Assembly (NCBI GenBank): GCA_904420095.1
Contig: CAJFUB010000003.1
Span: 1 to 64,000, forward strand
Length of the DNA: 64,000 nt
Direction: 5' to 3'
DNA from: an uncultured Clostridia bacterium
GTDB taxonomy: Bacteria; Bacillota; Clostridia; UBA1212; UBA1255
Shown: in pieces, positions 25,681-34,336 of the stretch
Numbering within the stretch: position 1 is the first letter of the stretch
Layout of the letters: every line of letters starts with the position of its first letter
Notes under the pieces: generated by a model
What the model was told of the DNA's origin: nothing
The model's database searches: none
The model's input: the letters and a program-made list of their open reading frames with translations, nothing else
Made by a program: the position numbers and the translations under genes

Positions 25681-26223
25681 TCACAGAGGTTCTATCATTC
25701 CGTAGTCGTCCTCGGCACGGCGGTAGACAGTAGAAATTTTATCGGTCTCTTCGTTTTTGAACATGTAAAACGTATGCCCCAGCATGTTCATATTGAGAAT
25801 GGCATCCTGCACCGACATCGGCTTCATCTCGTAGGTCTTGATTCTGACTACGGAATATACATCCGGCTCTTCCTCCTCCTCCGGGATCGGCGGCGGTGCG
25901 GTCACGATCGTGCGATGCTTATTTTTCTGGATTTTCGTTTTGGATTTCGACATTCTGCTTTCCATGGCGTCCATGCTTTTGTCAAGCGCGGCCACAGGGC
26001 TGATATCGTCGTATGTCTCTGTTCTTAAAATAAAACCATAATATGGCAATGTAAGTTCTACTTTAAAACGAAACTTTTTGTCGGATATTTTAATGCTCAG
26101 CACGGTCGCATCCTCCGCCTCGTGCGCAAAATATCTCGAAAATCTCCTTGCAGCCTTACTTTCCATAATGCTCAAGGTGTTTCCGTCTACGTTGGAATTT
26201 TTTGTGTTGAATTGAACCAACAT
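25681..26223 (-). CDS. hpf: Ribosome hibernation promoting factor, long form
   Basis: A 180-residue protein that dimerises 70S ribosomes into inactive 100S particles. The N-terminal RaiA/YfiA-like domain spans about 1-98 (SRYFAHEAED, LKISD-like strand, ETYDDISPVAALDKSMDAMESRM). A Pro/Glu-rich linker follows (110-120), then the C-terminal dimerisation domain (about 122-178) with VVRIKTYEMKPMSVQDAI and MLGHTFYMFKNEET, diagnostic of the long form. AAAGGAGGAATC precedes the ATG. Single gene with its own promoter. Confidence 0.93.
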   Translation of the reverse strand: MLVQFNTKNSNVDGNTLSIMESKAARRFSRYFAHEAEDATVLSIKISDKKFRFKVELTLPYYGFILRTETYDDISPVAALDKSMDAMESRMSKSKTKIQKNKHRTIVTAPPPIPEEEEEPDVYSVVRIKTYEMKPMSVQDAILNMNMLGHTFYMFKNEETDKISTVYRRAEDDYGMIEPL

Positions 26224-26252
26224 AACGATTCCTCCTTTCGTTTTGTATCTTA

Positions 26253-26280
26253 ATTATACCACGCGGCGTATGAATTTCAA
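26253..26280 (-). promoter_or_regulatory. Promoter of hpf
   Basis: On the minus strand: TTGAAA (26280-26275), 16 bases, TATAAT (26258-26253), about 30 bases before the start codon. Confidence 0.7.
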
Positions 26281-26290
26281 ATTTGATTTC

Positions 26291-26890
26291 TTAAAAGTCG
26301 ACGGCGGAATACAGCGGATATCCCAGCTTCTCGGTAAAGGCCTCCGCCCATTCGGGCGTGTTATAAAAGACTACGATCATCTGGCACCCGCTGACTAAAA
26401 AGAAAAATCTGTGTTGACAGTTTTCTTCCTCTTGAATGGAATTAATGAAATTGAGAATGCGCAGGTCGAACCAGTCTCCTCCGCTTTGCGCGACGTATTC
26501 GTATGGCCTGCCGTTCTTCTGAAAGCGGATCATGTGGGCTTCCTCGTCGGCGGCATCATATTCCGCCGTTTCCGTAATTGAAAACTCGTTGCGGCTGATC
26601 GCAGAAAGTCCCTGCAGGAAAAACGTATACATCCTGCGGGGATCGAGCGCTTCGGGATCGAAGCTGTATACGGAGACGGAGGAGGGGGACCAGGTCCGCA
26701 TTGCGGAATCGAATTCCCCCATTCCTGTGTAAGACAAAACAGTGGTGGTGACGGCCCATGCCTCCGCGGCCTCCGCAGGAGGCGGGAAGAGGCTTCGTTC
26801 TGCCATTGTCTCTATTTCTCTGCTGATTTCGGTAATACCGAGTTCCTGCAAGGCCTGCAGATGCTTCTTTATTTCCGCAGAAAGCTCCAT
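26291..26890 (-). CDS. Hypothetical protein, unrecognised
   Basis: A 199-residue soluble acidic protein. I do not recognise a family. It opens with an amphipathic helix (MELSAEIKKHLQALQEL). The middle is beta-rich with an aromatic patch (GGDWFDLRILNFINSIQEEE), and the end reads as a compact alpha/beta unit (FFFLVSGCQMIVVFYNTPEWAEAF). No transmembrane segment or signal peptide. The start at 26890 is chosen over an upstream in-frame ATG at 26944 because GGAAG precedes it at the right distance. It is upstream of hpf on the same strand, but hpf has its own promoter. Confidence 0.65.
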   Translation of the reverse strand: MELSAEIKKHLQALQELGITEISREIETMAERSLFPPPAEAAEAWAVTTTVLSYTGMGEFDSAMRTWSPSSVSVYSFDPEALDPRRMYTFFLQGLSAISRNEFSITETAEYDAADEEAHMIRFQKNGRPYEYVAQSGGDWFDLRILNFINSIQEEENCQHRFFFLVSGCQMIVVFYNTPEWAEAFTEKLGYPLYSAVDF

Positions 26891-27049
26891 CCAGATCACT
26901 TCCCATAGCTGTTTTGTTTTTTCAGTATGGAAATCATAACACAAGAGAAAACTTTTGGCAATAAAAAATTAAAAATGTCGCATCCGCACTACGCGTTTGA
27001 CAGAATAAGGAACGGAGATTGAACTGAAAAGCAAAGCTCAGGAGGTGGC

Positions 27050-27367
27050 ATGAAAGATTGGAAACTCCAAACGTATGGCTGAATTGGGCAGTAGCTGCAG
27101 AGCCTTGCGCAGGCAGGGCCGGATTACGCAAAAGATCCGTATGATCTGGAGCGGTTCCGGAGAATCCGTGAGATTTCCGCAGAGCTCGTCAGCCGCCAGG
27201 CGGAAATACCGCGAGAACCGGCGATCGACTGATTTTGCGGAGAAACCGGCTATCAGACGCCGAAACTGGACCGCCGCGCCCGCCGTTGGCCGAGGAAAAA
27301 AACAATTAAAGAACAAGTTGAGATGTGCTTCGGCATATGCCGATCCGGATTGGAGCGTTCTTTTCGA
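27050..27367 (+). pseudogene. Decayed NUDIX hydrolase with NUDIX N-terminal helical domain
   Basis: No single frame is open, yet consecutive fragments match the NUDIX hydrolase subgroup that carries a helical N-terminal domain. WLNWAV (about 27076) is in one frame. From 27095 in another frame come LQSLAQAG and AKDPYDLERFRRIREISAEL, then after an in-frame TGA at 27230 FCGETGYQTPKLDRRA. These are the W-WA-ELQALAQ, DPYDxERxxxIRE and F-ETGYQTPKxDxRA landmarks in the right order. The catalytic NUDIX box is not recognisable. A good AGGAGG precedes ATG 27050, whose frame stops after ten codons. The gene has at least two frameshifts, one stop and a lost 3' half. Confidence 0.75.
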
Positions 27368-27370
27368 CTG

Positions 27371-27403
27371 AAAAAAAGCTCCGGCGCGGCCGGCGCCGGA
27401 GCT
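27371..27403 (-). terminator. Terminator of the MsmK/UgpC-type ATPase gene
   Basis: AGCTCCGGCGC (27377-27387) pairs with GCGCCGGAGCT (27393-27403). Seven A's at 27371-27377 give a T-run on the minus strand. Confidence 0.9.
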
Positions 27404-27418
27404 GTCAGACGGTCTGTC

Positions 27419-28531
27419 TCAGTTACAGATGATATTTTCCGTCTCTTTGTCGAAAACGTGCACTTTATTCGGATTCAGCGCAAACCGCATCGTATCGCCG
27501 ACATAAATATTGCTACGCGGCTTTACCCTGGCGACAAACAACGTATTTTCCAGCATCATATATACAAGAGATTCCGCGCCCAAAAGCTCAACAACCTCTA
27601 CTTTACATTCGATCTGGGAATCCTGATAGGCTTCGAGGTACATCTGCTCATCGTGAACTGCCTCGGGGCGGATGCCCATTACAACGGTTTTGTCGACATA
27701 TCCTCCGGCCAAAACTTTCTCGGCCTTCTGTTCAGGAAGCTTTACCGTCCAGCGGCCCATTCTCAGATAGAGATCGGAGCCCTGTTTTTCCACCTTGACG
27801 TCGATAAAATTCATTTGAGGACTTCCGATGAATCCTGCAACGAACATATTTACCGGTTTCTCGTAAAGGACCTGCGGACTGTCTACCTGCTGAATATATC
27901 CGTCCTTCATAACGACGATCCGGGAGCCCATCGTCATAGCCTCGGTCTGGTCGTGGGTTACGTATATAATTGTCGTCTGGAGCTTCTGGTGAAGCTTGAT
28001 GATTTCGGTACGCATCTGTGCACGGAGCTTCGCATCCAGGTTGGAAAGAGGCTCGTCCATGAGGAATACTTTTGGTTCGCGCACGATGGCACGCCCTAAT
28101 GCGACTCTCTGCCGCTGACCGCCTGACAGCGCTTTGATGGAACGGTCCAGGAGGTGTTCTATTTCAAGGATTCTGGCGGCCTCTGTTACCCGCTTTTTGA
28201 TTTCTCCCTTCGGTGTCTTTCTCAGCTTCAGACCGAAGGCCATGTTTTCAAAAACGGTCATGTGAGGATAAAGCGCATAATTCTGGAAAACCATCGCGAT
28301 ATCTCTGTCTTTCGGAGCGATATCGTTTACCAGTTTCCCGTCAATCAAAAGCTCTCCCGATGTAATTTCCTCAAGACCGGCAATCATTCTCAGGGTGGTG
28401 GATTTACCGCATCCGGAAGGCCCGACCAGAACGATGAACTCCTTGTCCGTGATATTGAGGTTAAAGTCGTTTACCGCCGTAACCCCGCCGGGATACTTTT
28501 TGTAGATGTTCTTAAGTACAACGCTTGCCAT
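27419..28531 (-). CDS. ABC transporter ATP-binding protein, MalK/MsmK/UgpC type
   Basis: A 370-residue ATPase subunit of carbohydrate (CUT1) ABC importers. Walker A GPSGCGKST is at 37-45, the signature ALSGGQRQR follows near 135, Walker B is FLMDEP, and the switch is YVTHDQTEAM. The C-terminal TOBE/regulatory domain (about 240-370) with VVMGIRPEAVHD is typical of MalK homologues. No permease or binding-protein gene is adjacent, so it is probably a shared ATPase serving several sugar importers, as MsmK does in streptococci. AGGAGGAAC precedes the ATG, and the gene is followed by its own terminator. Confidence 0.92.
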   Translation of the reverse strand: MASVVLKNIYKKYPGGVTAVNDFNLNITDKEFIVLVGPSGCGKSTTLRMIAGLEEITSGELLIDGKLVNDIAPKDRDIAMVFQNYALYPHMTVFENMAFGLKLRKTPKGEIKKRVTEAARILEIEHLLDRSIKALSGGQRQRVALGRAIVREPKVFLMDEPLSNLDAKLRAQMRTEIIKLHQKLQTTIIYVTHDQTEAMTMGSRIVVMKDGYIQQVDSPQVLYEKPVNMFVAGFIGSPQMNFIDVKVEKQGSDLYLRMGRWTVKLPEQKAEKVLAGGYVDKTVVMGIRPEAVHDEQMYLEAYQDSQIECKVEVVELLGAESLVYMMLENTLFVARVKPRSNIYVGDTMRFALNPNKVHVFDKETENIICN

Positions 28532-28544
28532 TTATTATGTTCCT

Positions 28545-28807
28545 CCTAGTAGTATTATATAATATAGACAATGCTTATATAATACCACCATATCCCAAAT
28601 AAAGAAATACGAAAACAGTACAATTTTTTGTCGGCGCTCTTATGCACTGTGCCCAAAGCAGAAATACTTAAATAATGCCTATTTTAAAAGATTTCTGTGC
28701 CTTTTCCGACGAATGATGCGAAGCGGAATTTAATAAAATGGCGGGAAACAGCAGCGCTGCAAAATCCGGCACATCATATTAAAAATATAAAATTAATAAA
28801 AGACCGG
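28545..28807. other. Intergenic region with no detectable gene
   Basis: The divergent region between the MsmK/UgpC-type ATPase and the surface protein gene is AT-rich. The first 40 bases contain overlapping TATAAT-like words on the minus strand that may form the ATPase promoter. I see no RNA gene or convincing small open frame in the rest. Confidence 0.5.
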
Positions 28808-28836
28808 TTGAAAAAAATGATAATATTTAATATAAT
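28808..28836 (+). promoter_or_regulatory. Promoter of the surface protein gene
   Basis: TTGAAA (28808-28813), 17 bases, TATAAT (28831-28836), 45 bases before the ATG at 28882. Confidence 0.7.
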
Positions 28837-28881
28837 ATTTTACAGCAGTTAAATATTATATTAAATTAGGAGGTAATATAT

Positions 28882-30306
28882 ATGAAAAAGAAATTGTTTT
28901 CGGCTCTTATTGCTGTTGCAATGCTGCTGACGATGGTGCCGTTCACCGCAGTTCAGGCGGCAGAGGCGACTCCGGTCGTACGCCCGCAAGCAGACGTTGA
29001 AAGGAATTTTTGCGGCGCCGACAATATGGCGTATGCCATGAATGCGGAGGATATCGTGGGGACGCACTTTTCTATTGCCGGCGACGCGACCTTTGTCGGG
29101 ATCGGTTGCCCGAGCTGGAGCGACAATGTAGGAAGCCTTACGGTTTCGCTGTATACATTTGACACAGACTACAATACCTCGGTGTCGAAGGATCCGATCG
29201 CGACGAATGAATTCGTGGATTTTCAGGATAACGGTTTCCTGGGCTTTGAGTTTGCGGAGAGTGATCCGTTGACGGCCGGGGAATATGTTCTTGAGGTTAC
29301 CGACGCGTACGATGACAGCGGCAGCGGCGTTGGAATATGGGCGCAGCTGCCCTATGAAGGTCAGCACTTTTATGAAAACGGAGAGTATAATCCTGGTCTT
29401 TCCATACGCATGGCAGTCGTGCTGACCACTCCTCTGGAGGTTCCTTACGGTACGCTTTCCGGTTCGACCTCGGACGGGGAAGACGGGGAGATCGACTACA
29501 TTCCGTATCTGGACTGCCTGATGCGCTTCTCGGATGACGACGCGGAGTACTACTATACCATAGATGGCTCTATGTACATCGACAATCTGGAAATTACGGA
29601 CGAGGGATACCTTCAGGTAGACGTCGGAGTAGGAAATGATCCGCAGTTTTATATCAATCTGCCTTCCTGGGTAGATGGGCCTACGAGGGACGACTATCCT
29701 GTAATGCTGATCCGCCTGAAGCGTTCGGCGGGCGCGCCCACAAGCGGAGAATTTTTCTTTAATACGACTGAATTCCCCGGACCTTCGGCCGGAGGCTCCT
29801 TAACGGTTCAGTATGAGGATACGGAAGAGTGGCAGAATGCGATCGTAAATTTCAAAACGAATAAGAATTTTACAGGTTCTCTGCTCAGCCTGCGGTATGA
29901 TATCGTAGGCGCAGCGACGGAGCCCTGCACATTCCTGATTGACTATATCCTTTTCTTCAGCAGCCCGGAAGCGGCCGCGGCGTTCAAGCATGAGGATCTG
30001 GAAACGTTGCTTGCAAATCAGCCGACACCGGAGCCGGCGACACCGACGCCGGAAGCGACGGCTACGCCTACAAAGGCGGCGACAGCGACGCCGAAAGCGA
30101 CTGCATCTGCTGCGCCGTCGGCGGGAGCAGAGGAGCAGGAGGGCGGCCTCTCTACTGGAGAAATCGCTGCCATCGTGGTTTGCGCCGTCGTAGTGGTCGG
30201 AGGCATCATTGTGATTATCGCGGTTGTAAATAAAAGGAAGAAAAACGGAGGAGGCTCCGGGGATTCGTCCGACGCCTCCGGGGAAAACGAAGAGAAAAAG
30301 GAATAA
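28882..30306 (+). CDS. Secreted single-span surface protein with Thr/Pro/Ala stalk
   Basis: A 474-residue exported protein. Signal peptide 1-27 (cleavage near VQAAEA). A beta-rich domain (about 30-180) and a second beta domain (about 190-370) follow, the latter ending in CTFLIDYILFFSSPEAAAAF. That segment mirrors VDVAYIALFESEEDAQAYA at the end of the domain in the protein at 4265, so the two probably share a module. A Thr/Pro/Glu/Ala stalk (about 380-415), a membrane helix (about 425-450) and a charged Lys/Gly/Ser/Glu tail close the protein. No LPxTG-like motif. TAGGAGG precedes the ATG. Ligand unknown. Confidence 0.78.
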   Translation: MKKKLFSALIAVAMLLTMVPFTAVQAAEATPVVRPQADVERNFCGADNMAYAMNAEDIVGTHFSIAGDATFVGIGCPSWSDNVGSLTVSLYTFDTDYNTSVSKDPIATNEFVDFQDNGFLGFEFAESDPLTAGEYVLEVTDAYDDSGSGVGIWAQLPYEGQHFYENGEYNPGLSIRMAVVLTTPLEVPYGTLSGSTSDGEDGEIDYIPYLDCLMRFSDDDAEYYYTIDGSMYIDNLEITDEGYLQVDVGVGNDPQFYINLPSWVDGPTRDDYPVMLIRLKRSAGAPTSGEFFFNTTEFPGPSAGGSLTVQYEDTEEWQNAIVNFKTNKNFTGSLLSLRYDIVGAATEPCTFLIDYILFFSSPEAAAAFKHEDLETLLANQPTPEPATPTPEATATPTKAATATPKATASAAPSAGAEEQEGGLSTGEIAAIVVCAVVVVGGIIVIIAVVNKRKKNGGGSGDSSDASGENEEKKE

Positions 30307-30338
30307 AAGAAATTCATTCCTAAATTTCTGAATAAGGA

Positions 30339-30367
30339 GCGGGCAGAGAAATTCTGCCCGCTTTTTT
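30339..30367 (+). terminator. Intrinsic terminator after the surface protein gene
   Basis: GCGGGCAGA (30339-30347) pairs with TCTGCCCGC (30353-30361) around GAAAT, followed by six T's. Confidence 0.93.
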
Positions 30368-30389
30368 GTAAAAATTATTCTTTTAGAAG

Positions 30390-30418
30390 TTGCAACATTT
30401 ACATAAAAGCGGTACAAT
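30390..30418 (+). promoter_or_regulatory. Promoter of the V-type ATPase operon
   Basis: TTGCAA (30390-30395), 17 bases, TACAAT (30413-30418), about 55 bases before the first ATPase gene. Confidence 0.65.
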
Positions 30419-30473
30419 GACATGACAATCTGACAGAGGGGAGAACAGATTGGAAGGAGGGCTGTTGAACGAT

Positions 30474-30794
30474 ATGGATGCGATTATTGCAAAAATACTT
30501 GAAATAGAACGCCGCTCGTGTGAGATTGTACGTGAGGCCGAAGAGAAGCGAGACACCCTTGACGAAACGTTGGATGCCAAACAAGAAGAACTCAAAAAAG
30601 CAATATTCAGCGGAGAAGAAAAACGTCTGGAAAATGACAAGGTATTGATTTTAAACAAGGCGCGAAGCCAAGCGCAGGAACAGGAAGAATACGCAAAGGA
30701 AAAAATTGCGGCAATGGAAGCTTTTGAGCAGAAGCACAGGGAGCAATGGCTGCAGGAGCTCTATACCCGAATTATCAGGACGGAAAAGGACTGA
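30474..30794 (+). CDS. V/A-type ATPase peripheral stalk subunit H/G-like
   Basis: A 106-residue, almost entirely helical, charged coiled-coil protein (REAEEKRDTLDETLDAKQEE, then KARSQAQEQEEYAKEKIAAM), the form expected of the H/G peripheral-stalk subunit that pairs with subunit E. It opens the ATPase operon. The start is uncertain: AAGGAGG at 30454-30460 is 4 bases before TTG 30465 and 13 before ATG 30474; the ATG is taken. Assignment rests on coiled-coil character and position rather than on a motif. Confidence 0.75.
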   Translation: MDAIIAKILEIERRSCEIVREAEEKRDTLDETLDAKQEELKKAIFSGEEKRLENDKVLILNKARSQAQEQEEYAKEKIAAMEAFEQKHREQWLQELYTRIIRTEKD

Positions 30795-30825
30795 CGGCGA
30801 AGCGGCAGACAAGGGAAGTGATGGA

Positions 30826-31890
30826 ATGTCGGCGTCGGCTATTTTACAATACAGCGCAGTAATCACGAAAATGCGCGCCATGTACACGGGAATCCTGAAA
30901 CGAAGCGATTACGAGAAGCTCATGTCCATGACGCGCGTAGGGGACGTAGTGCGCTGGCTCAAGGAAAGCAAGGGCTATGGAAACGCCCTGAAGGATGTGA
31001 GCGATACGTCCGTTCACAGAAATCTCCTTGAGAGCGCTTTTGATAATGCTCTGATCGAAGATGCCAATAAACTGAAGCATATGCTCGGCAATGACGGCAA
31101 ACGGATGCTGACCGTGCTTATGACACGCATCGAGATCATGATGCTGAAACGGATCCTGCGTGCGATTTACACGGGGATTCCCGCTCCGGAGCGTGCGCTG
31201 TACAGGCTGTATTCTCCCAAAACATACTCGAGCAGCAAATACCTGGATCCTTACAAATGCATCCGGGCCAAGGACTTTCACCAGTTGATCGACGCACTGC
31301 GCGGTTCAGGCTATGATAAAGTTCTCGAGCCTTATGTCATGCGCGAGATCACCGGCACCTTCGATATGGAGGAGGCGCTGGACGAGTATTATTTTAAAAC
31401 GGTGCTGGACAGCGCAAAGAAATACCTGACACAGGAAGATTATAATATAACGAAAAATTTTTTCGGCACGGAAGCCGATGTACAGAACATTATATGGATT
31501 TACCGATATAAAAAATATTACGATTTTACTGAGGAGGAGATTCTTGGCCATATTCTGCCGAATCGGAGGAAGCTGCGCAGGGAACAGATCCGCGCCCTCA
31601 GCGCCGCAAATGTTGAGGATTTCCGGTCGGTCGTATCGGAAACGAGATACCGCTTGCTGTTTGCAGGCGACGCCGCACAGTGGGACAGCAGCGCTTCGGA
31701 TTACCTCCGCAACATGTTTATGAGCCAGATGCGTCATAACCGGTACAGCTTTGCGGCGATTGTGGCATACCTTTTTCTGAAGGAAATTGACATACAAAAT
31801 ATCATTACGATTGTAGAGGGCGTGCGGTACGGCATGGAACCGCAGCAAATTGAACAATATTTAATATTGGGTGGTCAAAATGGGCATTGA
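30826..31890 (+). CDS. ntpC: V/A-type ATPase subunit C (central stalk, d/AC39 family)
   Basis: A 354-residue helical protein of the V-ATPase d/AC39 family that links the c-ring to the central stalk. Family features are the N-terminal YSAVITKMRAMYTGIL and the central DVQNIIWIYRYKKYYDFT, plus a matching ending DIQNIITIVEGVRYGM. Length is typical. The ATG at 30826 is used because AAGGGA lies upstream; frames reaching further 5' overlap the preceding gene. The 3' end overlaps subunit I by 11 bases. Confidence 0.88.
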   Translation: MSASAILQYSAVITKMRAMYTGILKRSDYEKLMSMTRVGDVVRWLKESKGYGNALKDVSDTSVHRNLLESAFDNALIEDANKLKHMLGNDGKRMLTVLMTRIEIMMLKRILRAIYTGIPAPERALYRLYSPKTYSSSKYLDPYKCIRAKDFHQLIDALRGSGYDKVLEPYVMREITGTFDMEEALDEYYFKTVLDSAKKYLTQEDYNITKNFFGTEADVQNIIWIYRYKKYYDFTEEEILGHILPNRRKLRREQIRALSAANVEDFRSVVSETRYRLLFAGDAAQWDSSASDYLRNMFMSQMRHNRYSFAAIVAYLFLKEIDIQNIITIVEGVRYGMEPQQIEQYLILGGQNGH

Positions 31891-33814
31891 AAGAATGAAA
31901 TACGTCAACTTTGTAGGCGGAAAAGAATATCTGGATGATTTTATCAATAAATATATGACCGGCGACTACGCGCTGCAGCCGGAATACGCTATGAGCGTGC
32001 TCAAGAACGTATCGGGACTGTACGCGTATAAAGGAGTCAATCCCTGCACGGAGCTGCTCAGAAGAAGCAAAAGCATCATGGACACGCTGCACGTGGAAGC
32101 GGAAACGACGGAACCGGAGGAGGAATACCGGCTTCTTTCCTTTGAAGATATCGCCGCAAAGCTGGCCGAGTTTGAGGAACACAGCGAGGAGTTCCGGCGG
32201 CAGCGCCAGGAAATCGAAGATTATATCAGGGAGCGCCGCCACGTTACCGGTCAGCTTTCCAAAATAAAAGAGATCGACGTAGAGCTTTCCAAGCTGTTTC
32301 ATCTTCGTTTCTTCAAGGTCCGGTTTGGAAAGATGCCGAAATCAACCTATGACAGGATCACCTCGTATCTCGATACGCTTGATGTGATCATGTTCCATGT
32401 TTCTTCTGATGAAAGCTTTGAATACGTATTGTATTTGATGCCTGCGGATTATGAGGTGCGTGTGGACGGCCTGTTCAACAGTCTGCAGTTTGAACGGATT
32501 CGAATTCCCGATACGGCGATCGACGGAGAAGACTCGCAAGGCACGCCGGCAGAAATCTGTACCAGAATTACGAGTGAAATCAACAAAAAACTGGCGGAGC
32601 TCGACGTGCTGGATAAAAATATCGCGGCGTATTCCGCTCAGTGCGGCCGGGAAGCGGCGCGCCTGTATCAGGTGATTGAGAAAAGAAACGAAATTTTTGA
32701 AATCCGGAAATATGTCGCCTTTAATCGAGAGTCCTTTTACCTCGTGGGCTGGATGCCGGAAGAGGAGCTGAACCGCCTCCAGCCGCTGATCGATAAAGAT
32801 CCAAAAGTAATTACGATCGTAGACGATATTGATAAGCTGCCGGAAACAACAAAGCCGCCGACAAAGCTGAAAAACAATTTTCTCTTCCGCCCGTTCGAGC
32901 CGATCGTGACGATGTATGGGCTTCCCTCTTATAATGAAATCGATCCTACGCCGTTGATCGCGGTCATTTACTGTCTGATGACGGGCTTCATGTTCGGCGA
33001 CGTAGGACAGGGACTTGTCTTTGCGATTGCCGGTCTCATCCTTCTGCGCAGAAAATCGATGCTTGCAGGCGTGTTTTTGGGGGGCGGGCTCTGCGCCATG
33101 ATTTTCGGTTTTCTTTACGGAAGCATTTTTTCGATGGAAGACGTAATAAAACCTATTTTTATGAATCCGATGGAAAGCGCGAACATCAATACGATGCTGA
33201 TTATCGGGATTGCAATCGGCGTTGTGCTGCTTGTGCTTGGAATGGTTCTGAACATTTTAAATGGAATCAAGGCAAAGGATAAAGGCAGAATTTTCTTCGA
33301 CAGAAACGGGATCGCCGGGATGGTATTTTATTTGCTGATCATCGGAAGCGCGGTTGGTTTTCTGCTGAACGGAAAATTATGGGTATCTGCCGGACTGCTT
33401 GCCGGAATGATCCTGATCCCGTTTGTGATTATTTTCTTTAAGCATCCTCTGGAGAACCTCTTGAACAAGAAGAAAGCGTTGCCTGCGGAGAAAGGGAGCT
33501 TCTTCATCGAAACGGCGTTCGAGATGGTCGACATGCTTTTAAGCTTTGCAAGCAATACGATTTCGTTCGTACGTCTGAGCGCATTTGCAATCAACCATGT
33601 GGGCCTGTCGATGGCGTTTCTCATTTTATCCGATCTGACCAGCGGCGCCGGAAAAGTGATCATCATGATTATAGGAAACGCGCTGATCATTGGTCTGGAG
33701 GGACTGATCGTGGGGATTCAGGGACTTCGTCTTGTATATTATGAGCTGTTCAGCAGGTTCTATTCCGGGGATGGGGTGCCGTATACGCCGGTGGTTACGA
33801 AAAATAAAAATTAA
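31880..33814 (+). CDS. ntpI: V/A-type ATPase subunit I (membrane a-subunit)
   Basis: A 644-residue a-subunit homologue. The N-terminal half (about 1-330) is cytoplasmic with long coiled coils. The C-terminal half has about seven to eight membrane helices, starting with the conserved PTPLIAVIYCLMTGFMFGD and including SFASNTISFVRLSAFAINHV, which carries the essential Arg of the ion channel. Length is normal. Its start overlaps subunit C. It forms the ion path with subunit K. Confidence 0.92.
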   Translation: MGIERMKYVNFVGGKEYLDDFINKYMTGDYALQPEYAMSVLKNVSGLYAYKGVNPCTELLRRSKSIMDTLHVEAETTEPEEEYRLLSFEDIAAKLAEFEEHSEEFRRQRQEIEDYIRERRHVTGQLSKIKEIDVELSKLFHLRFFKVRFGKMPKSTYDRITSYLDTLDVIMFHVSSDESFEYVLYLMPADYEVRVDGLFNSLQFERIRIPDTAIDGEDSQGTPAEICTRITSEINKKLAELDVLDKNIAAYSAQCGREAARLYQVIEKRNEIFEIRKYVAFNRESFYLVGWMPEEELNRLQPLIDKDPKVITIVDDIDKLPETTKPPTKLKNNFLFRPFEPIVTMYGLPSYNEIDPTPLIAVIYCLMTGFMFGDVGQGLVFAIAGLILLRRKSMLAGVFLGGGLCAMIFGFLYGSIFSMEDVIKPIFMNPMESANINTMLIIGIAIGVVLLVLGMVLNILNGIKAKDKGRIFFDRNGIAGMVFYLLIIGSAVGFLLNGKLWVSAGLLAGMILIPFVIIFFKHPLENLLNKKKALPAEKGSFFIETAFEMVDMLLSFASNTISFVRLSAFAINHVGLSMAFLILSDLTSGAGKVIIMIIGNALIIGLEGLIVGIQGLRLVYYELFSRFYSGDGVPYTPVVTKNKN

Positions 33815-33861
33815 CGTATTTTACGCATCATTATAATTTAACAGATTCTGGAGGTTATATC

Positions 33862-34332
33862 ATGTTGGAGTTTATTGTTGGGACTATGATTTTTGTGATA
33901 ATCGTTACTGTGTGTCTTGGAGTGTTTTCAAGAAAAATCGCGGCGAAATCCAAGGGAGGACAATATCTGCGCAGAGCGCTGAAGGGGAATATGGCTCTGA
34001 TGGCGAGTCTGGTTCTGGTTGCGGCGATCTTCCTGTTCTCCGGGGCCGCGATCCATTCCAGCGCGGCGGATACGGAAACCGTGTCAGAGACGGAGCAAAC
34101 GCAAAACGATTCCTCTTCGGCAGAGGGAATGGCCTATCTTGCGGCGGCGCTTTCTACCGGCCTTGCTACGATTGGCGCGGGCATTGCCGTTGCTGTCGCG
34201 GGCTCGGCGGCGCTCGGAGCGATCAGCGAGGATTCCAAGCTGCTCGGTAAAACGCTTATTTTCGTCGGCCTTGCGGAAGGAATTGCAATATACGGACTGA
34301 TTATATCGATCATGATCTTGAACCAGGTATGA
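33862..34332 (+). CDS. ntpK: V/A-type ATPase proteolipid subunit K (c-ring), unusual N-terminal half
   Basis: A 156-residue, four-helix proteolipid. The C-terminal hairpin is a classic c subunit: Gly/Ala-rich helix (ATIGAGIAVAVAGSAALGAI) and a helix with the ion-binding Glu139 in GLAEGIAIYGL. The N-terminal half is not a classic repeat. It has two hydrophobic helices without Gly zipper or carboxylate, joined by a Lys/Arg loop, and an acidic, Ser/Thr-rich extracytoplasmic linker at about 66-89. Thus one ion site per four helices. At the Na+-ligand positions the chain has Val110 and Gly140 rather than Gln and Ser/Thr, so protons are the likelier ion (inference). GGAGG precedes the ATG. Confidence 0.85.
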   Translation: MLEFIVGTMIFVIIVTVCLGVFSRKIAAKSKGGQYLRRALKGNMALMASLVLVAAIFLFSGAAIHSSAADTETVSETEQTQNDSSSAEGMAYLAAALSTGLATIGAGIAVAVAGSAALGAISEDSKLLGKTLIFVGLAEGIAIYGLIISIMILNQV

Positions 34333-34336
34333 TCGG

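Noticed and set aside
27323-28099. 258-codon plus-strand frame opposite the MsmK/UgpC-type ATPase
   Set aside because: Antisense to a strongly conserved ATPase, no ribosome site, and it would begin inside the NUDIX remnant and run through a terminator hairpin.
30041-30130. Tandem repeat suggestive of a CRISPR or VNTR
   Set aside because: It is the coding sequence of a Thr/Pro/Ala stalk; units are short, irregular and lack spacers. The same applies to the Pro/Thr stalk at about 43,230-43,330.
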